From Lachnospiraceae bacterium (lineage in GTDB: Bacteria; Bacillota; Clostridia; Lachnospirales; Lachnospiraceae), in the NCBI GenBank assembly GCA_021202075.1, contig JAJQDT010000062.1:1-55640 (forward strand): 55,640 bases of DNA, in the 5' to 3' direction. Position numbers and translations under genes: made by a program. Shown here in pieces: positions 16,397 through 25,859 of the stretch (within the stretch, counting starts at the first letter, position 1; each line of letters opens with the position of its first letter). Below the pieces are notes generated by a model. The model searched no databases and was not told where the DNA came from. It saw nothing but the letters and a program-made list of their open reading frames with translations.

Positions 16397-17719
16397 TCAT
16401 ATACTTTTTCTTATCAGATAAATATAACAGACGATAAATGCTGCTGCAGCCAGTCCCCATGTAACTGGATAAACGGCTGCCACCGCCTGTATTGTATGAA
16501 AGCAGCTTACCAGTGCTTTCAGCAAAATTACCCTGACGATACACAGTGTAATAATCACCACCGCCATGGATTGGAGTGTTTTTCCCATGCCGCGCAAGAC
16601 TCCTCCTGTCACCTCCTGCACCGCATAAAGGAAGTAAAAGGGGAAAGAGACGGAGATGATCTTCAGGCCTTCTGTGATCACGCTTTCCTCGGAGCAGAAC
16701 AGACCAAGGATCTGTCGGCCAAACATAAGGACAATGGCAGCGATTCCGGCGGTTATGAGCGCAGCCAGAAGGTTGCAGGAAACCGCACCCTTTTTTATTC
16801 GTTCATATTTTCCTGCCCCGACATTCTGTCCCGTAAAGGTGACCATCGCCTGTCCGAATGCCACGATTGGCAGATACAGCAGATTTTCCACTTTGAAATA
16901 AACCGTAAAAGCAGCGATCGCATCCTCGCCAAAGCTGTTAATATCATGCTGGACAAATATATTCGAGAGCGTGAGGATCATTGACTGGATTCCCAGCGGA
17001 AATCCGACTTTGAAGATCTTCTTCAAAAGCGCCGGCGAAAGTTTCCAGCTTTCCAGCCAGAGCTTTTCCCGATAGAAAAGATACGCCGTAAGGACAACAG
17101 CCGTAAAGGACTGAGATACCATTGTCGCCAGAGCGGCACCAGCTACACCCCACTTTAAAACAATAATAAATACTGCGTCCATAAAAACATTCAGTATTCC
17201 GCCCGCCGCCAGTACAAGGAATGGGCTCCTGGAATCGCCAAGCGCACGCAAAATCCCTGCCGACATGTTATAAAGGATCATCGGCAGGATGGCAAGAATA
17301 TAAACACGGATGTAGACAAGGGCTTCCTCAAGAATGGTTTCCGGTGTATTTAACGCACGAAGCATCCATTCTGCAAGAAGCTCTCCAAGCCCGATGAGCA
17401 GGGCGCCGCCGATCAGGCCGCTTAAAAGAGAATTACAGATGCATTTTTTTACCTGCGCGTTTTCCCGTGCGCCCCAATACTGTGCTGTCACCACACCGGC
17501 ACCGACCGAGATGCCGGTAAACAGTCCGATCATGCACGTCACAATAATGCTGCTCGCACCAACCGCCGCAGCCGCACTTTTTCCGAGAAAATTCCCAACA
17601 TAGAGCAGATCTACCGTGCCATAGAGCTGTTGAAAAAGGCTGCCGAACAGAAGCGGCAGCGCAAACGCGAGAAACCCTTTTAGTATATTTCCCTGTGTCA
17701 GATCCCGTCTTTGCTTCAT
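16397..17719 (-). CDS. MATE family efflux transporter
   Basis: The 440-residue protein has 12 predicted membrane segments, starting MKQRRDLTQGNILKGFLAFA and with the MATE hallmark LYGTVDLLYVGNFLGKSAAAAVG at residues about 29-51. Exports organic cations or drugs by ion antiport. It follows a methyltransferase gene after 13 bases in the same direction, so the two probably share an mRNA. The 3' end faces the candidate small RNA at 16249-16363. It is the second of three MATE genes in the window and the only one without a neighbouring MarR. Confidence 0.9.
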   Translation of the reverse strand: MKQRRDLTQGNILKGFLAFALPLLFGSLFQQLYGTVDLLYVGNFLGKSAAAAVGASSIIVTCMIGLFTGISVGAGVVTAQYWGARENAQVKKCICNSLLSGLIGGALLIGLGELLAEWMLRALNTPETILEEALVYIRVYILAILPMILYNMSAGILRALGDSRSPFLVLAAGGILNVFMDAVFIIVLKWGVAGAALATMVSQSFTAVVLTAYLFYREKLWLESWKLSPALLKKIFKVGFPLGIQSMILTLSNIFVQHDINSFGEDAIAAFTVYFKVENLLYLPIVAFGQAMVTFTGQNVGAGKYERIKKGAVSCNLLAALITAGIAAIVLMFGRQILGLFCSEESVITEGLKIISVSFPFYFLYAVQEVTGGVLRGMGKTLQSMAVVIITLCIVRVILLKALVSCFHTIQAVAAVYPVTWGLAAAAFIVCYIYLIRKSI

Positions 17720-17732
17720 AGTTCCCTTTCAC

Positions 17733-18467
17733 TCACTTTTTTGCGTATAATTTGAACAAACGCACTGGATTATAAAACTCATCAATCTCCTGATAGATCC
17801 GGTCGCTCACCTGAAAATCCACCGTTACCGTGGAAAATCCTGCCAGCTTCAGCAGCTCGACATCCGTTCCGGGGCGCTTCAGATAGCTGTTCGGAAGCGC
17901 AGCCATAATCTGGTCGTGTCTGCGCATCAGTTCAGGTGCGATCCCTTTATGAGCATGGTTTTCCGGAAGCTCGACAGAAGAGGGGTTCTCTTCTCCGTAA
18001 TCTGCGTCAAAATTCAGCAGGATGCCGCCTTTTTTCAGCAGCCGGCACCACTCACGGTACGCCCGATCCGGATGCGGCAGCGTCCATGTCAGGTTTCTTG
18101 TCAGGATCATATCAAAAGACTCGCTTTCGAAATCCGGCTGCTCCGCATCCATGACAAAAAAAGACGGCGCGGGAGTAAGTCCTTGTGACAATTCCTTTGC
18201 TTTGTCTATCATTTCCGGTGTCAGATCGATACCGGTCACGTTTTCATACCCTTCCTGCGAGAGCAAAATCGAAAAGAATCCGCTGCCCGTACCGACATCC
18301 AGAATCCTGGTATGTTTCCTATCGTCCGATAAAAAGGGCAGTATCTCTGCTTTCCACCGGTCTGCCTTTTTGCTTTCCAGCTCCCGTTTTCTCTGCGACG
18401 CGAAATCCTTTGATCGCTCGCCCCAGTAAGAAACCACATCTTCTTTTATGCTGTGTACTGTACTCAT
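17733..18467 (-). CDS. Class I SAM-dependent methyltransferase
   Basis: The start is placed at ATG 18467 (MSTVHSIKEDVVSYWG), preceded by GGGAGA; the longer frame has no such box. The protein has the Rossmann motifs of SAM methyltransferases: ILDVGTGSGFFSILL (motif I), VTGIDLTPEMI (motif II) and FDMILTRNLTWTLPHPD (motif IV region). About 244 residues. Similar proteins in Clostridia sit beside MATE or ABC exporters and may modify the exported molecule. The substrate cannot be told from sequence. Confidence 0.87.
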   Translation of the reverse strand: MSTVHSIKEDVVSYWGERSKDFASQRKRELESKKADRWKAEILPFLSDDRKHTRILDVGTGSGFFSILLSQEGYENVTGIDLTPEMIDKAKELSQGLTPAPSFFVMDAEQPDFESESFDMILTRNLTWTLPHPDRAYREWCRLLKKGGILLNFDADYGEENPSSVELPENHAHKGIAPELMRRHDQIMAALPNSYLKRPGTDVELLKLAGFSTVTVDFQVSDRIYQEIDEFYNPVRLFKLYAKK

Positions 18468-18648
18468 CTGTATCTCCCGCCTGATATCCCATATTCCGGA
18501 TCGCTCCATATAATCCGGCAGGAATTATAGCACGCCAGCCCCTGCATGATAAGCCTCCCCGGGGGATATTGAAACCATCTTTTCCTGCGAAATCACGTAT
18601 ATATCGCCACTCATCCGCCTCAGACATTCACGTCTGTAGCTGCCATGT

Positions 18649-18736
18649 AAATATAGAAATCTGAGCTGTCACAACTGGGAGCGCACTAACCGCGCAAATA
18701 TAGAAGCCGAATATAGAAATGCGCAAATATAGAAAT
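18649..18736. repeat. Four AATATAGAA repeats before the urease promoter
   Basis: AATATAGAA occurs at 18650, 18697, 18710 and 18726, mostly written AAATATAGAAAT, with GCGC before or after three of the copies. The last copy ends 5 bases before the -35 box. The spacing suggests binding sites of an activator or repressor; none is identified. Confidence 0.6.
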
Positions 18737-18741
18737 GCGTC

Positions 18742-18770
18742 TTGACAGCTGTTTTTAAATAAACTATAAT
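18742..18770 (+). promoter_or_regulatory. Urease operon promoter
   Basis: TTGACA (18742-18747) and TATAAT (18765-18770) with 17 bases between them: a consensus sigmaA promoter. Start of transcription is expected near 18777, giving a leader of about 160 bases. Confidence 0.8.
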
Positions 18771-18821
18771 ACGGAAAGGTAATGGTTCTGTAGGGCTTTT
18801 ACTCTTAGTGAGAACGACAAA

Positions 18822-18852
18822 GGGGTCTGTTTTTGATAACAGGCTCTTTTTT
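18822..18852 (+). terminator. Intrinsic terminator in the urease leader
   Basis: GGGTCTGTT pairs with AACAGGCTC (with G-U pairs) and is followed by TTTTTT, about 85 bases before ureA. A terminator here means that expression depends on readthrough. The sequence before it (18777-18821) holds GTTCT and AGAAC arms that could be part of a sensor or antiterminator site; I do not recognise a known riboswitch. Confidence 0.65.
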
Positions 18853-18935
18853 AATGCGATTTTTTCCGCAGCTGAAATAACGTGTTCTCATCTGTATCCC
18901 AACGTTTATTTATTTTTAAAGGAGGAAGGTTTTTT

Positions 18936-19238
18936 ATGCGTCTGAATCCCAAAGAACAGGAAAAACTGATGCTTCACATGGCAGGTGAACTGGCGAAGCA
19001 GCGGATGGACAGAGGATTGAAGCTGAACTATGTGGAAGCAATCGCTTACATCAGCTCAGAGCTTCTTGAATATGCCCGGGATGGAAAAAGTGTAGTCGAG
19101 CTTATGACGCTCGGCACAAAAATCCTCACAAAGGAGGATGTCATGGATGGAGTGGCGGATATGGTGCATGAGGTTCAGGTGGAAGCGACATTCCCGGACG
19201 GCACCAAGCTTGTGACCGTACACAACCCGATTCAATAG
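18936..19238 (+). CDS. ureA: Urease gamma subunit
   Basis: The 100-residue protein begins [19 protein letters not shown] and has the gamma subunit features: [20 protein letters not shown] and, at the end, VHNPIQ. It forms the trimeric core with the beta and alpha chains. The ATG at 18936 follows AAAGGAGG at 18918-18925; the longer upstream frame from 18882 has no family support. It is the first gene of ureABC-I-EFG-D. The leader upstream carries a promoter and an internal terminator. Confidence 0.96.
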   Translation: MRLNPKEQEKLMLHMAGELAKQRMDRGLKLNYVEAIAYISSELLEYARDGKSVVELMTLGTKILTKEDVMDGVADMVHEVQVEATFPDGTKLVTVHNPIQ

Positions 19239-19255
19239 GAAGGAGCGATTGAAGA

Positions 19256-19615
19256 ATGAAAATTGGAGCCATCATTCCAAAAGACAGAGAGATTATATTA
19301 AATGAGGGGAAACCAACTGTTACGGTTACGGTAAAGCATACCGGCGACCGTCCGGTGCAGGTGGGATCTCATTTTCACTTTTTTGAGGTAAACCGCCAGC
19401 TTTCTTTTGACCGGGCGGCTGCTTACGGATATCATCTGGATATTCCTTCCGGCACATCTGTAAGGTTTGAACCGGGTGAAGAGAAAGAAGTTGTACTGAC
19501 ACAGATGGGCGGCGCGATGCGCATCTATGGTCTGAATGACCTGACCTGCGCGCAGGCTGTAGAAGCAACAAAAGCAACGGCACTGCAGACAGCTGCTTTA
19601 AAAGGGTTTATTTAA
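19256..19615 (+). CDS. ureB: Urease beta subunit
   Basis: 119 residues starting [19 protein letters not shown], with the family segments [18 protein letters not shown] and [15 protein letters not shown]. Beta chains are separate here, as in most Firmicutes, not fused to gamma as in Helicobacter. An AAGGAG box precedes the start and the gene lies 17 bases after ureA and 12 before ureC. Its length is normal. Confidence 0.96.
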   Translation: MKIGAIIPKDREIILNEGKPTVTVTVKHTGDRPVQVGSHFHFFEVNRQLSFDRAAAYGYHLDIPSGTSVRFEPGEEKEVVLTQMGGAMRIYGLNDLTCAQAVEATKATALQTAALKGFI

Positions 19616-19627
19616 GGAGGAAACAGC

Positions 19628-21349
19628 ATGAGTTACAAAATTTCCGGTGAAAAGTATGCGATGATGTACGGTCCTACAGTCGGGGACAAGGTGCGTCTGG
19701 CTGACACCAATCTGATCATAGAGGTAGAAAAAGACTATACCACCTATGGGGATGAGTCCAAATTCGGCGGAGGAAAGACCATCCGCGACGGCATGGGGCA
19801 GTCCGTAAAGACCTGCAGCAAGGACGGAGATCTGGATCTGGTGATTACCAACTGCCTGATTCTGGATTATACGGGCATCATCAAGGCGGATATTGGCATC
19901 AAAAACGGAAAGATCGCCGGGATCGGCAAGGCGGGCAACCCCAATGTCATGGACGGCGTAACACCCGGCATGACGATTGGCGCTTCTACGGAAGCTCTGG
20001 CCGGTGAGGGGCTGATTGTAACCGCCGGCGGTATCGACAGCCATATTCATTTTATCTGCCCGCAGCAGGTTCCGACTTCCCTGTATTCCGGCATCACGAC
20101 AATGATCGGAGGCGGCACAGGGCCGGCGGACGGCACAAACGCCACCACCTGTACGCCTGGTCCCTGGAATCTGAGGATGATGTTAAAGGCAGCCGAGGAA
20201 TATCCGATGAACCTGGGCTTCTACGGAAAAGGAAACTGCTCTGATGAGAAGCCTATCATTGAACAGGTAAAAGCAGGCGCCATGGGAATGAAAATACACG
20301 AGGACTTCGGCTCCACTCCGGCCGCGATCAATCATTGCCTGAATGTAGCCGATGAATATGACATTCCGGTAGCGATTCATACGGATACACTGAACGAAGC
20401 GGGCTGTGTGGAGGATACCCTGAATGCCATCGGCGGCCGCACGATCCATACGTTCCACACCGAGGGTGCGGGCGGCGGGCATGCGCCAGACATCATCCGC
20501 GCAGCAGGCGCGAAAAATGTGCTGCCCTCCTCTACGAATCCGACCATGCCTTTCACGGTCAACACGCTGGATGAACACCTGGACATGCTGATGGTCTGCC
20601 ACCATCTGGATAAAAACATCCCGGAGGATGTGGCCTTTGCAGATTCCCGTATCCGACCAGAGACCATCGCAGCGGAGGATGTGCTCCACGATATGGGTGT
20701 TTTCTCCATGATGAGTTCCGATTCTCAGGCCATGGGACGTCCGGCGGAAGTCATCACCAGGACATGGCAGACCGCCCACAAAATGAAGGAAGAACGCGGT
20801 CCGCTGGGGGTAGATAAGGAAAATGGCAACGATAACTTCCGGGCAAAACGCTATGTAGCCAAATATACAATCAACCCTGCCATTACCTGCGGCATCGCGG
20901 ACTACGTCGGTTCCGTTGAGGTTGGCAAATTCGCGGATCTGGTGCTCTGGAATCCCGCTTTCTTCGCCACGAAGCCCGACATGATCATCAAAGGCGGTAT
21001 GATCATCGCGTCCAAAATGGGCGACGCGAACGCATCTATTCCGACTACACAGCCGGTGCTTTACCAGCCAATGTTCGCGGCTCACGGGGCAGCCAAATAC
21101 GAGAGCTGTCTGACCTTTGTGTCCCAGGCAGCAATGGATAATCATGTAAAGGAGCAATACGGCCTTCAGAAGACAGTGGTGCCGGTCAGGAACTGCAGAA
21201 ACATCGGGAAAAAGGACATGAAGTACAACGACGCGACGCCTGAAATCACGGTAGACCCGGAAACATATGAGGTCCGCGCAGACGGTGTGAAGCTCGAATC
21301 AAAGCCCGCGCAGACACTGCCACTGACACAGTTGTACAGCTTATTCTGA
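19628..21349 (+). CDS. ureC: Urease alpha (catalytic) subunit
   Basis: 573 residues, the normal length. Nickel ligands and catalytic residues are all present: His139 and His141 in DSHIHF, the carbamylated Lys222 and neighbouring His224 in GMKIHEDFG, His251 in AIHTDTL, His277 in [11 protein letters not shown], the mobile-flap His in MVCHHLD and Asp365 in [10 protein letters not shown]. The enzyme splits urea into ammonia and carbamate in the cytoplasm. The gene is 12 bases after ureB. No truncation or substitution was seen, so the enzyme should be active once nickel is loaded by UreE, UreF, UreG and UreD, all encoded downstream. Confidence 0.98.
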   Translation: MSYKISGEKYAMMYGPTVGDKVRLADTNLIIEVEKDYTTYGDESKFGGGKTIRDGMGQSVKTCSKDGDLDLVITNCLILDYTGIIKADIGIKNGKIAGIGKAGNPNVMDGVTPGMTIGASTEALAGEGLIVTAGGIDSHIHFICPQQVPTSLYSGITTMIGGGTGPADGTNATTCTPGPWNLRMMLKAAEEYPMNLGFYGKGNCSDEKPIIEQVKAGAMGMKIHEDFGSTPAAINHCLNVADEYDIPVAIHTDTLNEAGCVEDTLNAIGGRTIHTFHTEGAGGGHAPDIIRAAGAKNVLPSSTNPTMPFTVNTLDEHLDMLMVCHHLDKNIPEDVAFADSRIRPETIAAEDVLHDMGVFSMMSSDSQAMGRPAEVITRTWQTAHKMKEERGPLGVDKENGNDNFRAKRYVAKYTINPAITCGIADYVGSVEVGKFADLVLWNPAFFATKPDMIIKGGMIIASKMGDANASIPTTQPVLYQPMFAAHGAAKYESCLTFVSQAAMDNHVKEQYGLQKTVVPVRNCRNIGKKDMKYNDATPEITVDPETYEVRADGVKLESKPAQTLPLTQLYSLF

Positions 21350-21371
21350 TCTGCTACAGGAGGGAATACAT

Positions 21372-21881
21372 ATGTTAGGCGTTTGTTTATTATTTGTCGG
21401 TATTGTTCTGATCAACAACGGTATATGCTCTCTTTCAAATGTGGATAAAAAGGCCGCCGCTGTGATGAATATTTTTACCGGAACCTTATCGCTGTTTATC
21501 AACTTTACCAATCTGGTGCAGGGAAACTACTACGCGGCTGGAACCGGCCTGCTGTTCTGCTTTACCTATCTTTTTGTAGCGATCATGGATATCTTCGACG
21601 TGGACGGGACTCCGTTCGCCTGGTTCTCCACCTTTGTGGCGGTCAATGCCATCGTGTTTGGGATCATCGAAGGCGTCACGGGCAGTGCCTCGCTGGGCAT
21701 TGACCCGGACTGGAGATGGGCAGCCATCTGGTGGCTTTGGGCGATCCTGTGGGGATCCTCCTTTTTCACCGACATTCTGGGGATGAAAAAGCTGGCAAAG
21801 TATGTGCCTGCACTCCAGATTCTGGAAGGTGTGATCACTGCCTGGATTCCGGGCGTCATGCTGATGCTTGGTGTGTGGTAA
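21372..21881 (+). CDS. ureI: AmiS/UreI urea channel
   Basis: 169 residues with about six membrane segments. The family signatures LLFVGIVLINNGI at the N-terminus and DPDWRWAAIWWLWAILWGSS later are clear. AmiS/UreI proteins let urea or short amides cross the membrane, in Helicobacter in a pH-dependent way. Position between ureC and ureE supports urea as substrate. The periplasmic His residues of the H. pylori channel are not evident, so acid gating is doubtful. Confidence 0.92.
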   Translation: MLGVCLLFVGIVLINNGICSLSNVDKKAAAVMNIFTGTLSLFINFTNLVQGNYYAAGTGLLFCFTYLFVAIMDIFDVDGTPFAWFSTFVAVNAIVFGIIEGVTGSASLGIDPDWRWAAIWWLWAILWGSSFFTDILGMKKLAKYVPALQILEGVITAWIPGVMLMLGVW

Positions 21882-21947
21882 AGTTCTGTAAGCGCCCGCC
21901 GCTTTCAAAGCTATATACTCTGAACTTATTATACGAGGAGAAAAGAA

Positions 21948-22427
21948 ATGTTATGTGAGAAAATACTGGGTACTCTCTCCGATCCGGCATTTGGCGGACT
22001 CCGTGTAGATTATGTGGATATTGAGTGGCATGAGGCTTTCTCCCGGCTGCACAGAAAAACATCCGCAGAGGGTGAGGATGTCGGCATTCGGATGGGAAAT
22101 GAGATCCTGAGTACTGGTCTTAATCAGGACGACGTGCTCTATGCGGATGCGGAAAAAGTGATCGCGGTGAATATTCCGGCATGTGAGGCCATCCGGGCAT
22201 GTGTGCGGCAGGATCACCCGCGGCAGATAGCGAAACTGTGCTACGAAGTGGGCAACACCCATACGTCCATGTTCCGGGGAGAAGACGATTTTACGTTTTA
22301 CACGCCCTATCATGAGCCGCTGCTGGATAAAATCAATGGAATTCACGGTGTCACCGCCGAAAAGGTGATGAAAAAATTTGATTTCAGACAGGCTCTCTCC
22401 TCTTCCATAAACAATCATCACCATTGA
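21948..22427 (+). CDS. ureE: Urease accessory nickel chaperone UreE
   Basis: 159 residues with an N-terminal peptide-binding domain and a C-terminal metal-binding domain around GNTHTSMFRGEDDFTFYTPYHEPL. The protein ends SSSINNHHH, a short His tail which in UreE binds nickel; it is shorter than the His-rich tails of Klebsiella. It hands nickel to the UreG/UreF/UreD complex. AGGAG box precedes the ATG. Confidence 0.9.
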   Translation: MLCEKILGTLSDPAFGGLRVDYVDIEWHEAFSRLHRKTSAEGEDVGIRMGNEILSTGLNQDDVLYADAEKVIAVNIPACEAIRACVRQDHPRQIAKLCYEVGNTHTSMFRGEDDFTFYTPYHEPLLDKINGIHGVTAEKVMKKFDFRQALSSSINNHHH

Positions 22428-22489
22428 CGAAAAAGGTCTGTAAACGGAAAAGCCCCATGAACAGAGAAGGATCCGCAAATAGTAAATGC

Positions 22490-22574
22490 CTGTGAATAGA
22501 GAATATCTGTGAATGGAGAATGCCTGTGAATGGAGAATGTCTGTGAATGGAGTATGCCTGTGAATGGAGAATGT
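22490..22574 (+). repeat. Five tandem 17-bp units upstream of ureF
   Basis: Units begin at 22490, 22507, 22524, 22541 and 22558 and follow the pattern CTGTGAATGGAGAATGC with few changes. Units 2, 3 and 5 contain GGAG followed by ATG, and unit 4 has GGAGTATG, so the array repeats a ribosome-binding-site-like motif. The last GGAG (22566-22569) is 7 bases from the ureF ATG. Unit length is not a multiple of three, so the ATGs are in different frames. Confidence 0.85.
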
Positions 22575-22576
22575 CT

Positions 22577-23278
22577 ATGAACGCAGAGGAACGCAACAAA
22601 CATTTTTTACTGCTTCAGGTCAATGACGCGCTGTTTCCGATTGGAGCGTACTCCCATTCCTACGGCCTGGAAACTTATATCCAGAAAAATCTGGTTTCAA
22701 CGGAGGAGGATGCCTGGGATTTCCTGTACCGAAGGCTTCGGTATGGTTTTTGCTACAATGAATTTCTCTCCGGGCGGCTTGCATTTGAGTATGCCGCCCG
22801 GGGCAATTTAAAGAAGCTCGATCATCTGGAAGATCTGCTCGATGCCAGCCGGATTCCCCGGGAAACCAGGGAGGCGGGACATAAGCTGGGATCCCGTTTC
22901 GTAAAAACTGTCAACAATATGGAAATTTCTTTTGCCACAGATATTTTTACCCAATACTGCGCGAACCGTAAGGGATCCTGGATGAGCCATTCCGTTGTCT
23001 ACGGAGTGTTTTGCGCTGCAGCAGGAATCCCGCTGGAGGACGCCATGGAACACTATCTTTACGCGCAAGCCTCCTCGATGGTGACTAATTGTGTCAAGAC
23101 CATCCCATTGAGCCAGACATGCGGGCAGAAGCTGCTCTGCCGGTGCCAGGAGGTCTTTCAGGAAATTCTGGAATGTCTGGGCGGCCTGACGGAGGAAGAC
23201 CTTTGTCTGTCCGCGCCGGGCTTTGACATCCGCAGTATGCAGCACGAAGGCCTTTATTCCAGGATTTATATGTCCTGA
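22577..23278 (+). CDS. ureF: Urease accessory protein UreF
   Basis: The start is ATG 22577 (MNAEERNKHFLLLQVNDALF). The longer frame from 22547 runs through the tandem repeat array and is not protein-like. Family segments are ALFPIGAYSHSYGLETYI near the N-terminus, typical of UreF, and SFATDIFTQYCANRKGSWMS. About 233 residues. UreF binds UreD/UreH and acts with UreG as a GTPase checkpoint in nickel insertion. The array of GGAG-bearing repeats upstream may tune its translation. Confidence 0.93.
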   Translation: MNAEERNKHFLLLQVNDALFPIGAYSHSYGLETYIQKNLVSTEEDAWDFLYRRLRYGFCYNEFLSGRLAFEYAARGNLKKLDHLEDLLDASRIPRETREAGHKLGSRFVKTVNNMEISFATDIFTQYCANRKGSWMSHSVVYGVFCAAAGIPLEDAMEHYLYAQASSMVTNCVKTIPLSQTCGQKLLCRCQEVFQEILECLGGLTEEDLCLSAPGFDIRSMQHEGLYSRIYMS

Positions 23279-23387
23279 TTAAGCTGCTGTGTGCTGGTGA
23301 TGCGCCGTCAAACACCGGCCGAAGGAAAGTTCATGACCTTTTGACGCCCGAATCGAAATATTTCATGATAAAGAAGTGAGGAATGTT

Positions 23388-23989
<602 letters not shown>

Positions 23990-23999
<10 letters not shown>

Positions 24000-24787
24000 A
24001 GAATATGGAAAATAAATTTGGAAAGCTGTCGAAGCTGCACCTGATAGCAGGTGTAAAAGACGGCAGGACGGTCATCGAAGATCTTTCTTTTACCGCTCCC
24101 TTCAAAATCATGCGGCCATTCTATGAAAAGAAGGATTTCATGACTGTCATGCTTCTCACCGCGTCCGCCGGCATCATGGCCGGAGACCGGCAGGAGTGGA
24201 ATCTCCTTGTCAGGGAAAATGCGAATCTGGAATTCACTTCCCAGGCCTATGAAAAGATCCATAAAATGGAGGATGGCTGGGCGGAGCGCCGGGCACATAT
24301 TACCGTGGAACCCGGCGGCTGCCTCTATTATACTCCGCTCCCTACGATCCCATTTGCCGGATCGGATTTCCGGAATATGCTGGAAGTAAGCCTGTCCAAT
24401 GATTCCTCCCGCTTTATCTTCAGTGAGATTCTATCCTGCGGAAGAGTCGCGCACGGAGAGGAATTTCGTTACAGCAGGTACCAGAACCTGATTACAATTT
24501 TTCAAAATGAAAAGCTGGTATATCGCGATAACACTCGTTATGATCCGTTTCTGGCAGACATGCGGGGCTTCGGTATGTATGAGGGATACACACATCTGGC
24601 GAATCTGCTGATTTGCAACGTGGAAAAAAGCGACGACTGGGTTCGCGAGGTGCGCTCCATGATGGATGAAACTGAAGGACTGGAGGGCGGTGTCACACGT
24701 ACAGCAGCCGGGCATATCGCAGTACGGATTCTTGGCAGAAGCGGACAGCAGCTGACTGGCCGGATCAGCCGGATTCTTGCGCTGTAG
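23990..24787 (+). CDS. ureD: Urease accessory protein UreD (UreH)
   Basis: About 265 residues, mostly beta-strand, with the family segments [13 protein letters not shown] and [16 protein letters not shown]. UreD is the scaffold that binds the urease apoprotein and carries nickel through an internal tunnel. The first ATG (23990) overlaps ureG; the second in-frame ATG 24005 (MENKFGKLS) is an alternative start and no box clearly decides. It is the last gene of the operon; the candidate small RNA copy 2 follows. Confidence 0.88.
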
Positions 24788-24915
24788 TCACATGGCATGG
24801 ACAGGCCCGTCTCCCCACCCGGACCCCCGGATGGGGATAATTTTTTGCTGAAGACTTAAAAAAATGGCTAATTTTCAAGCCAAACTTTTTTTATAAAAAT
24901 AACCCCCGCCCCGGC

Positions 24916-24944
24916 TTGTGTACGTTCTTTTTCTGTAATATAAT
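24916..24944 (+). promoter_or_regulatory. Promoter of candidate small RNA, copy 2
   Basis: TTGTGT (24916-24921) and TATAAT (24939-24944) with 17 bases between them. The flanks upstream (CCCCGCCCCGG) match those of copy 1 almost exactly. Confidence 0.7.
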
Positions 24945-24949
24945 GCCGA

Positions 24950-25063
24950 TAACTGAAGGAGATACCTGCCTACCTCCAAAAAAATGCAGGTTTCAGTTTA
25001 AAGTCACTTAATTATCCCATAAAAATATCCCGGTCGATTCGCCTCTGCCGGGATATTTTTTGC
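24950..25063 (+). ncRNA. Candidate stand-alone small RNA, copy 2
   Basis: The same layout as at 16249-16363. The outer ACTGA pairs with TCAGT, the inner CCTGC with GCAGG, and the loop holds CTACCTCC followed by seven A. Copy 1 has CCTG/CAGG at the inner stem, with a different closing base pair, so the pairing is kept while the sequence changes. The AAAGTCACTT linker, a TCCC stretch and the terminator loop are nearly identical in both. The terminator arms are 25021-25033 and 25048-25061. It lies after ureD, but with its own promoter. Confidence 0.68.
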
Positions 25064-25095
25064 TTCGCCCGACCCTGCGTACAAAACGATTCTGT

Positions 25096-25185
25096 GTGCC
25101 GGTGGCATGCATTATATGTCCCGATTTTCGCAGAAAATCGAGGACGCGGGAACCGGCCGGAACGAAATGCAGATGCCACTGGCAC
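25096..25185. repeat. Dispersed hairpin repeat, copy 1
   Basis: Outer arms 25096-25113 and 25166-25185 pair almost fully (GTGCC with GGCAC, GTGGCAT with ATGCCAC). The inner hairpin at 25118-25145 is GTCC-C-GATTTTC, loop GCA, GAAAATC-GA-GGAC. A second inner hairpin at 31434-31461 has GTTC and GAAC where this one has GTCC and GGAC. Confidence 0.65.
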
Positions 25186-25265
25186 AACAGACAACCGTAT
25201 GGACGATCAGGGTCGACAGTCTGCCCCCAGCCCGACTACATGACAGGCCAGGAAAGTCTTTGACC

Positions 25266-25859
25266 TCACTTATACAAGGAATCCCCTTCCCGGCTCCCGG
25301 AGTCCCAGTCATACCCCATCCGCGCGGCAATCTTTTCAGCGACATCCAGATCCACAACGTCTTCAACGGCGCCGAGCGCCATATCTATAGCATATGCGGT
25401 AGCTGAGCAGGAATAAAACTTGCCGTCCTCCAGCCAGCGAACGCCGGAAACCCTCCGGATCTCCGCGGAGAACATCCGCTTCCAGTTCTCGTCATATGCG
25501 TAGTCCGTGATCGTTCTGCGGTACAGCTCCCCTGTCTGGGAAATGAGAGCAGAACCATTGCTCACCATGAGGCAGTACGACACATTTCTGACCGCCTCTT
25601 TCATAAGATTCACCGTTTTTGGTTCCAGATAAATCAGACGTTTCGCGCCTTTTCCTCCAGGGATTACAAGAATATCCTCCATCTCTTCCGGGATCAGGAT
25701 TTCCGTCCAGACCTTCGCGCCCTGGCTGCTGGTCACGATTCCGCCATTCACAGAAAAATATTGCAGATAAAAATGCTCCGGAGCCATCCCGAATATCTGT
25801 GCCGGAACAAAAGCGTCCATTGTTTCAAACTCATCAAAGAGGATAATATTTACATTCAT
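25266..25859 (-). CDS. DJ-1/PfpI-family protein without the nucleophilic cysteine
   Basis: The 197-residue protein begins MNVNIILFDEFETMDAF and has the flavodoxin-like fold with VIPGGKGAKRL. At the nucleophile elbow, where PfpI proteins have VCTGA, it reads VSNGSALIS, so the reactive Cys is Ser. A Cys in SYCLMV is a few residues earlier, outside the usual position. It may therefore be a chaperone or sensor-like member. No operon partner is evident; the ABC transport operon on the same strand ends about 480 bases upstream, before an intervening terminator. Confidence 0.8.
   Translation of the reverse strand: MNVNIILFDEFETMDAFVPAQIFGMAPEHFYLQYFSVNGGIVTSSQGAKVWTEILIPEEMEDILVIPGGKGAKRLIYLEPKTVNLMKEAVRNVSYCLMVSNGSALISQTGELYRRTITDYAYDENWKRMFSAEIRRVSGVRWLEDGKFYSCSATAYAIDMALGAVEDVVDLDVAEKIAARMGYDWDSGSREGDSLYK

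Noticed and set aside
18777..18821. Known riboswitch (NiCo, guanidine, ykkC) in the urease leader
   Set aside because: I could not match the conserved bases; reported only as an unidentified leader with a terminator.
20183..21157. 324-residue minus-strand frame
   Set aside because: It lies antisense to the ureC gene, whose catalytic residues are all intact; codon bias of the sense gene opens this frame.
22384..22603. Minus-strand frames across the ureF repeat array encoding runs like HSPFTGILHSQ
   Set aside because: They are the antisense of the 17-bp tandem repeats and have no ribosome binding site or family.
23094..23315. Short minus-strand frame after ureF
   Set aside because: No start signal; overlaps the real ureF and its downstream gap.
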